From: an uncultured Eubacteriales bacterium
Lineage (GTDB): Bacteria; Bacillota; Clostridia; Lachnospirales; Lachnospiraceae
Length of the DNA stretch: 64,000 nt
Reading direction: 5' to 3'
Assembly (NCBI GenBank): GCA_900539455.1
Contig: UQCD01000002.1
Span: 1 to 64,000 of the forward strand
Numbering within the stretch: the stretch's first letter is position 1; each line of letters begins with the position of its first letter. Positions 58,514-64,000 of this stretch are shown piece after piece. A model generated the notes under the pieces. It made no database searches and was not told the DNA's origin. It was given only the letters and a program-made list of their open reading frames with translations. The position numbers were made by a program, and so were the translations under genes.

Positions 58514-61500
58514 ATGAGAAAACAAGTGGTGAGAAGGATGTCACGCAAGGTGGCGTCTTTATTGGCGGCAGCAGCCGTTGCGTTTACCTCAATACCATTT
58601 ATTATGTCACCAGGGTCGGCAGAAGGCTCTACAGTAAATGGAAATGAGTATGTGAACTATGAGCTATTAGATGAGATGCAGGATGCGTCAATTCTACATT
58701 GTTGGAACTGGTCTTATAAGACTATTGAAGAAAATTTAGAGCTTATAGCACAATGTGGATATTCTGCGGTGCAGACATCACCAGCACAGCAGCCAAAGGA
58801 TTACACATATGACGGATTAGTGGGAACAGATGTAGGTACACCAGGACAGGGCGGTTCAGGAAACTGGTGGAAGCTGTATCAGCCTGTAACCTTTTCAGTA
58901 TGTGACAATGGGGAAACCTGGCTTGGCACAAAGGCAGAGTTAGAGTCATTATGTGCTAAGGCAGAAGAATACGGAATTAAAGTAATAGTAGATATAGTAG
59001 CAAACCATATGGGTAATATTAAAGGATGGTCAAACTCTTTAGCTGATGTTTCAGAGCAGGTAGGCAGATATTGGAATCCAGATATGCTTACAAATGAGGA
59101 ATATTGGCATATAAATGACCTTCAGGTATGGATGAGTGATGGAAGAGAAGACATTACTCAAGGCTCAATGGGTATGCCTGATTTAAATACAGCTAACAAA
59201 ACTGTTCAAAGATATGTTGCAGCATATTTAAATGAGCTTATAGATTGTGGTGTAGACGGATTTAGATTTGATGCAGCAAAGCATATAGAAACACCAGATG
59301 ATGATTCAAAATTTGCTAGTGATTTCTGGCCAATAGTTATCAATTCAGCAAGACAGCATTATAGGGAAGTAACAGGTGGCGAGCTTTATGTATATGGCGA
59401 AATTTTAAATATGGTAGGCGATAACTTTAATATCGACTCATATACAAAATATATGTCCGTAACAGATAATTCAGCAGGTAACCAGTTACTTGAAGCATAC
59501 AGACATGGAAATATTGGAACAATTAGTATGCACTACTCTTCAGACAAGGCAGTTCTATGGGCAGAATCCCATGATACTTATATGAATGAATCCTCAAGAT
59601 ATGCTTCAGACAAATCTATTCTTAGAACCTGGGCTATGGTTGCAAATAAAGATAATGCAGCAGCATTATTCTTTGTTCGTCCATATTATTCATATCAGAT
59701 ACTTGAAAATGATGTAGATGATTGTATGCAGAGTGACCTTTCAAATCTTGTTCAGGCACAAATGGGCGAATGTCCAACATACATTTGGGCTTCAAATGAA
59801 GTAGCAGCTATTAATCATTTTAATAACAGATTTCACAATTATACAGAGGAAGTATATACAGAAGGCAACATTGCTATAAATAAGAGAAGCAATGGTATGG
59901 TACTAATTAATTTTGGTGGAGCTGGTGATGTAAGTGTGCCATCACATGGTATGGCTGATGGCGTATATACAGACGAGGTTTCTGGAAATACATTTACAGT
60001 AGCTAATGGAACTATTAGTGGAAAAATTGAAAGTGAGTACGGTATTGCAGTTGTTTACAAGAATGTTATGCCAAATCCAAATCCTGTTTATCCAGCAAAG
60101 GTTTCTGCTAATATTGGAGATGGCTCAGTATTCTACACAGACGGACTTACAGTTACAATTAATGTTTCAAATGCAACAAGTGGACAGTATGAAGCTTCAA
60201 CAGGAGAAAAGGGTTCATTATCAAATGGTCAGAATGTAATTACTATTGGAAAAGGACTTGCAAAGGGCGAAACTGTAACACTTACTGTCAAAGCAGCTAA
60301 TAGTCAGGGTGAAAAGGAAGCAGCCTACACCTATACAAAGGATGAATATGACTTAACAGATTGTATTTTTGTAAAGAATACAAAGGGCTGGGATAATGTT
60401 ACTGCTTATATGTGGAATGCAAATGCAAGTGGCGTTAAAAACGCAGCGTGGCCAGGAGAAAAAATGTATTGCTGTGATACAGCTAACAATGTTTATGCTG
60501 TAAAGGTAGACACCTCAGCACAGTATACAAATATTATTTTCAGTAATGCCGGCTCAGCACAGACTGACGATTTAGCAATGGGACAGATAGGTTATATGTA
60601 TGACTTATCAAATGGTACATGGACAGAATATCGTGCAGATGATGTTAAAACACCTGAAATTTCTGCATCTGGTTCATCAACAGCCTTTACAGGTAAAATA
60701 ACTGTTGAATATACAGTAAAAAATGCCCAGAGTGCAACAATCACTGTTAATGGTGTTAAGGAAAGCTTTACAGATACTATTACAAAAACCTTTACAAAGG
60801 ATACAACAGTAGTTATTGAAGCAATAAACGAAAATAAATCAGCAACAAAGACTTATACTTATACAAGAAAATATGAAGCACCTACAGTATCAGTAACAGA
60901 CAGCACAACCTTTACAGATACTATAGAAGTAACTGTATCAGAAAATGGTGCTGCTGAGGCTTATTATCAGATTAACGATGGAAGCAAGGCTGCATTTTCA
61001 GGTACAAAGACTATTACTATTGGTGCTGATATGGCAGTAGGAGATAAGGCAGTAGTTAAAGTTACAGCTAAAAACGCTGACGGAGAGGCAACACCTGCAA
61101 CAGCAGCCTTTGAAAAGATTGAAAAAATATCTGGCTCATATATTTACCTAAATGTAAATAGCTGTTCATGGTTTGGAAACGATTCAGCAGTAGCAGCAAT
61201 TAAGACAAATCTTGATAGTGCTTATACAAAGATGAGCGTATTTACAAATATTGCAGGAGAAAAGCTTTATTATTATGAAGTACCTAGCGAGGCAACAACT
61301 GTTACAATCGTTAGAATGTTGCCAAGTGGCAAGTGCTACAATGAAAAAACATTTACAGTAAATGCTGGAAATGATTATTTTGTATCTGACGGAAATTGGT
61401 CTGGTGTATCCTCAAAGTTATATACAGGCTCTAAGCCAAGTGGAGAAATAAATCCACCTGTTTACGAAACACCTGTAATAACCTTTACAAAGGATAGTGG

Positions 61501-62005
61501 AACATACACAGAGGACATAACTGTAACAATTACAGTAAAAAATGCCCAGAGCGCTGCATATTCACTTAATAATGGTACACAAGTTTCCTTTAATAATTCG
61601 GTTACTTTAAATATTAGTGCTTCTACAAAGGTAGCTGTAACAGCAGTTAATGGAGATAAGAGTGCCAGCGCAGCAAAGACATATACAATTAATAAACCTG
61701 TATCAGATATGATTACAGTATACTTTGCAAATAACAATAACTGGTCAAAGGTATATGCTTATACCTGGGGCGGCTCAAAGAAAACTGCTGCATGGCCAGG
61801 AGATGCAATGACCTATGTTGATACAAACCAGTATAATCAGGCAGTATACAAGATTACAATTTCTGCTGATATTAAGGGAATTATATTTACAAATGGTACA
61901 GGAAACCAGACTGTAGATATTACAAAGGTTGCTGACGGAATGGGATTTTACCTTTCTGGAAGTGGCGGCAAGTGTAATGTAGGAACTTATACTTACGGAG
62001 ATTAA
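58514..62005 (+). CDS. Secreted multi-domain GH13 alpha-amylase
   Basis: The 1163-residue protein has a signal peptide (1-37), a GH13 catalytic domain (about 45-515) and a long array of accessory domains. Catalytic residues: Asp253 in GFRFDAAKH, Glu296 in YGEIL and Asp354 in AESHDT; region I is DIVANH (160-165). A CBM26-like starch-binding module lies at about 615-703 (AYMWN, AAWPGE) and another at about 1064-1163 (AYTWG, AAWPGD). Between them are immunoglobulin-like or CHB_HEX_C-type domains (about 711-868 and 980-1062) and a module at 875-975 that I do not recognise. No LPXTG or membrane anchor is seen at the C-terminus. It degrades starch outside the cell. Confidence 0.95.
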   Translation: MRKQVVRRMSRKVASLLAAAAVAFTSIPFIMSPGSAEGSTVNGNEYVNYELLDEMQDASILHCWNWSYKTIEENLELIAQCGYSAVQTSPAQQPKDYTYDGLVGTDVGTPGQGGSGNWWKLYQPVTFSVCDNGETWLGTKAELESLCAKAEEYGIKVIVDIVANHMGNIKGWSNSLADVSEQVGRYWNPDMLTNEEYWHINDLQVWMSDGREDITQGSMGMPDLNTANKTVQRYVAAYLNELIDCGVDGFRFDAAKHIETPDDDSKFASDFWPIVINSARQHYREVTGGELYVYGEILNMVGDNFNIDSYTKYMSVTDNSAGNQLLEAYRHGNIGTISMHYSSDKAVLWAESHDTYMNESSRYASDKSILRTWAMVANKDNAAALFFVRPYYSYQILENDVDDCMQSDLSNLVQAQMGECPTYIWASNEVAAINHFNNRFHNYTEEVYTEGNIAINKRSNGMVLINFGGAGDVSVPSHGMADGVYTDEVSGNTFTVANGTISGKIESEYGIAVVYKNVMPNPNPVYPAKVSANIGDGSVFYTDGLTVTINVSNATSGQYEASTGEKGSLSNGQNVITIGKGLAKGETVTLTVKAANSQGEKEAAYTYTKDEYDLTDCIFVKNTKGWDNVTAYMWNANASGVKNAAWPGEKMYCCDTANNVYAVKVDTSAQYTNIIFSNAGSAQTDDLAMGQIGYMYDLSNGTWTEYRADDVKTPEISASGSSTAFTGKITVEYTVKNAQSATITVNGVKESFTDTITKTFTKDTTVVIEAINENKSATKTYTYTRKYEAPTVSVTDSTTFTDTIEVTVSENGAAEAYYQINDGSKAAFSGTKTITIGADMAVGDKAVVKVTAKNADGEATPATAAFEKIEKISGSYIYLNVNSCSWFGNDSAVAAIKTNLDSAYTKMSVFTNIAGEKLYYYEVPSEATTVTIVRMLPSGKCYNEKTFTVNAGNDYFVSDGNWSGVSSKLYTGSKPSGEINPPVYETPVITFTKDSGTYTEDITVTITVKNAQSAAYSLNNGTQVSFNNSVTLNISASTKVAVTAVNGDKSASAAKTYTINKPVSDMITVYFANNNNWSKVYAYTWGGSKKTAAWPGDAMTYVDTNQYNQAVYKITISADIKGIIFTNGTGNQTVDITKVADGMGFYLSGSGGKCNVGTYTYGD

Positions 62006-62018
62006 ACAAAGATAAATA

Positions 62019-62059
62019 AATATCACAGAGTTAAATAAATCAATATCACAGAGTTAAAT
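62019..62059 (+). repeat. 18-bp direct repeat, two copies
   Basis: AATATCACAGAGTTAAAT occurs at 62019-62036 and 62042-62059, period 23. It lies just before the metY promoter and might be an operator or a duplication. Confidence 0.85.
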
Positions 62060-62061
62060 CC

Positions 62062-62090
62062 TTGTTTATATTCCTTAAAGATGTTATACT
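62062..62090 (+). promoter_or_regulatory. Promoter of the O-acetylhomoserine sulfhydrylase gene
   Basis: TTGTTT (62062-62067) and TATACT (62085-62090) have a 17-base spacer. The leader is about 125 bases with no recognised SAM riboswitch. Confidence 0.65.
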
Positions 62091-62223
62091 GAAAGAGTAT
62101 GTAAATTATGTTTGGTTATAAAGGGAGAAGTACAGAAATAGATTTTTACTTGAACATAAGCTTACATAATTAATAAAAATATTATACAGATATGTGTAAT
62201 GTAAAGAATAAAGGAGATTAAAA

Positions 62224-63498
62224 ATGCAAAGAGAAACAATGTGTATTCAGGCAGGATACGAACCAAAAAATGGTGAGTCAAGAATGATTCCAATTATCCA
62301 AAGCACTACCTTTAAATATGATACAAGTGAGGATATGGGAAAATTATTTGACCTTGAAGCCTCAGGATATTTTTATTCAAGACTTCAAAATCCTACCAAT
62401 GACTATGTAGCAGCCAAAATATGTGCCTTAGAAGGTGGTTCGGCAGCTATGCTTACAGGCTCAGGTCAGGCAGCAACCTTCTATTCTGTTTTTAATATTT
62501 GTGGAGCCGGTGATCATGTGGTTTCTTCCTCTACAATTTACGGAGGAACATACAATTTATTTGCTGTTACAATGAAAAGAATGGGAATAGAGTTTACCTT
62601 TGTTGACCCAGACTGTTCAGATGAGGAGTTAGAGGCAGCCTTTAAACCTAATACAAAGGCTGTATTTGGTGAAACTATTGCTAATCCGGCACTTATTGTA
62701 TTTGACATAGAAAGATTTGCAAAGGCAGCACATGCACACGGAGTTCCACTTATTGTGGATAATACCTTTGCAACACCTATTAACTGTAGACCAATAGAGT
62801 GGGGAGCAGATATTGTTACACATTCTACAACAAAATATATGGATGGTCATGATGCAACAGTTGGTGGCTGTATAGTAGATGCAGGAAAATTTGATTGGTT
62901 TAAATCCCCTGATAAGTTCCCTGGACTTACCACTCCGGATGCTTCATACCACGGAATTACATATGCAAAGAAATTCGGCTTAGGTGGAGCTTACATTACA
63001 AAGGCAACAGCACAGCTTATGAGAGATTTAGGCTCTGTTCAGTCGCCTATAAATGCTTATATGTTAAATCTCGGCTTAGAAACATTACATGTTAGAATGC
63101 CAAGACATTGTGAAAATGCTCTTGCAGTTGCAAAATTCCTTGAAGCACACGACAAAATTGCATGGGTTAATTATCCGGGTCTTGAAGGCAATAAGTATTA
63201 TGAAAGAGCAAAGAAGTATATGCCAAATGGAACCTGTGGTGTTGTGTCCTTTGGTGTAAAGGGTGGAAGAAGTGCTGCTGAAAAGTTTATGGCAGGATTA
63301 AAGGTGGCAATGATAGCAACACATGTTGCTGATGCACATACCTGCGTATTACACCCAGCAAGTGCAACTCATAGACAAATGAATGATGAGGAGCTTATCG
63401 CAGCAGGAGTAGGTCCGGATTTAGTAAGACTTTCAGTTGGTATTGAAAATGTAAATGATATTATTGCTGATTTGGAACAGGCACTTGCAGATTGTTAA
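62224..63498 (+). CDS. metY: O-acetylhomoserine sulfhydrylase
   Basis: The 424-residue enzyme is a Cys/Met-metabolism PLP enzyme. SRLQNPTNDYVAAKICALEG, GSGQAATFYS and the PLP lysine in THSTTKYMDGHDATVGG are conserved. The length and TIYGGTYNLF segment favour O-acetylhomoserine sulfhydrylase, which makes homocysteine from O-acetylhomoserine and sulfide, over cystathionine gamma-synthase (about 380 residues). AAAGGAG precedes the ATG. Together with the MetE-like gene at 22090 it belongs to methionine synthesis, though the genes are far apart. Confidence 0.93.
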   Translation: MQRETMCIQAGYEPKNGESRMIPIIQSTTFKYDTSEDMGKLFDLEASGYFYSRLQNPTNDYVAAKICALEGGSAAMLTGSGQAATFYSVFNICGAGDHVVSSSTIYGGTYNLFAVTMKRMGIEFTFVDPDCSDEELEAAFKPNTKAVFGETIANPALIVFDIERFAKAAHAHGVPLIVDNTFATPINCRPIEWGADIVTHSTTKYMDGHDATVGGCIVDAGKFDWFKSPDKFPGLTTPDASYHGITYAKKFGLGGAYITKATAQLMRDLGSVQSPINAYMLNLGLETLHVRMPRHCENALAVAKFLEAHDKIAWVNYPGLEGNKYYERAKKYMPNGTCGVVSFGVKGGRSAAEKFMAGLKVAMIATHVADAHTCVLHPASATHRQMNDEELIAAGVGPDLVRLSVGIENVNDIIADLEQALADC

Positions 63499-63523
63499 TA
63501 TCATAGACAATTAAAAATTACGG

Positions 63524-63569
63524 GGATGTCATCTTAATAATACATATTTAGATGGCATCCTGTTTTTAT
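63524..63569 (+). terminator. Terminator after metY
   Basis: GGATGTCATCT (63524-63534) pairs with AGATGGCATCC (63550-63560), followed by TGTTTTTATT. Confidence 0.88.
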
Positions 63570-63631
63570 TGGGACAAAAACAGATTATTTTTGTTAATAG
63601 GTTATTTATTTGGAAAGGCACAGGAGAAAAA

Positions 63632-64000
63632 ATGAAAAAGCTTATATTTATATCACATTCATCGGCAAATGCAGAGATTGCAAAGAAATTGTGTGAATAT
63701 TTAGAAGAAAGAGAAAAAAAGTGTTTTATTGCACCAAGAGATATTCGTTTAGGCCACGAATATGCAGAAGAGATACTTGGTGGCATAGACAATTCCTATG
63801 CTATGGTGTTAATGCTTTCTAAGGAGTCAAATATTTCTCCACATGTACTTAGAGAGGTGGAAAGAGCAGTTAGTAAAAATATTCCAATTATTGTATATAG
63901 AATAGAAAATGTACAGTTGTCAAAATCCTTGGAATACTTTTTAATGACACATCAATGGATGGATGCTGCTGATGACAAGGATTTTGAGCGAATAATGGAT
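63632..64000 (+). CDS. TIR-domain protein, N-terminal part (cut by window end)
   Basis: ATG 63632 follows AGGAG by seven bases and opens a frame that is still open at the window end (123 codons). The visible part is a TIR-like domain: LIFISHSSANAEIAKKLCEY, then CFIAPRDIRLGHEYAEEI, MVLMLSKESNISPHVLREVE and EYFLMTHQWM. The Glu in LREVERA is in the place of the catalytic glutamate of NAD-cleaving TIR domains. Bacterial TIR proteins serve in antiphage defence or signalling; the effector or sensor domain that would tell lies beyond 64000. Confidence 0.85.
   Translation, partial: MKKLIFISHSSANAEIAKKLCEYLEEREKKCFIAPRDIRLGHEYAEEILGGIDNSYAMVLMLSKESNISPHVLREVERAVSKNIPIIVYRIENVQLSKSLEYFLMTHQWMDAADDKDFERIMD

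Noticed and set aside
62019..62223. SAM riboswitch upstream of metY
   Set aside because: None of the conserved S-box blocks is present; only direct repeats and a promoter are seen.

Overview
The window comes from a low-GC, anaerobic, Gram-positive bacterium, most likely a member of the Lachnospiraceae (Clostridia). This rests on A+T-rich genes with strong AGGAGG ribosome binding sites, tRNA-responsive T-box leaders, a flavodiiron protein, an FucO-type iron alcohol dehydrogenase, a secreted multi-module amylase and several small acidic proteins typical of that family. The genus cannot be fixed from the sequence alone.

Layout. Positions 1-3500 are an eroded accessory region: the tail of a hemerythrin gene, a winged-helix fragment with 21-bp repeats, broken pieces resembling conjugative-element genes, a PadR regulator with its membrane partner, and small damaged genes. 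Positions 3600-9700 hold a double-hemerythrin protein, an ArsC/Spx-like protein and pheST under a phenylalanine T-box. Positions 9800-13800 hold a two-gene ABC exporter.

The most remarkable segment is 13831-20975. It encodes an agr-like unit (AgrB peptidase, LytTR regulator, GHKL kinase, no visible agrD) next to a complete-looking circular bacteriocin cluster. The 105-residue precursor has a 35-residue leader and a 70-residue core that, from memory, is nearly four fifths identical to enterocin AS-48. It is followed in order by counterparts of as-48B, C, C1, D and the immunity gene D1. Two copies of a 20-bp sequence spaced 21 bp apart precede agrB and look like a LytTR operator.

Positions 21000-32600 hold a LysR regulator, a MetE-like methionine synthase, acylphosphatase, a six-gene MoxR/DUF58/VWA/TPR operon, a chemoreceptor and an iron alcohol dehydrogenase. 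Positions 32600-39400 hold AzlCD, a solitary trpD under a tryptophan T-box, a MarR-MATE pair and a second PadR-membrane pair. Positions 39500-50700 hold surface proteins, a flavodiiron protein, a SulP transporter, a Na/Pi cotransporter, a fluoride riboswitch controlling a cation:proton antiporter through a strange 300-base structured leader, an HD-GYP protein and a lipoprotein amidase. Positions 50700-64000 hold a lipoprotein, YitT, an Mrp-type ATPase, MarR-YczE, a CIRCE-controlled Hsp20, a large secreted amylase, O-acetylhomoserine sulfhydrylase and the start of a TIR-domain gene cut by the window end.

Many calls rest on recognising family motifs by eye; no database search was run.
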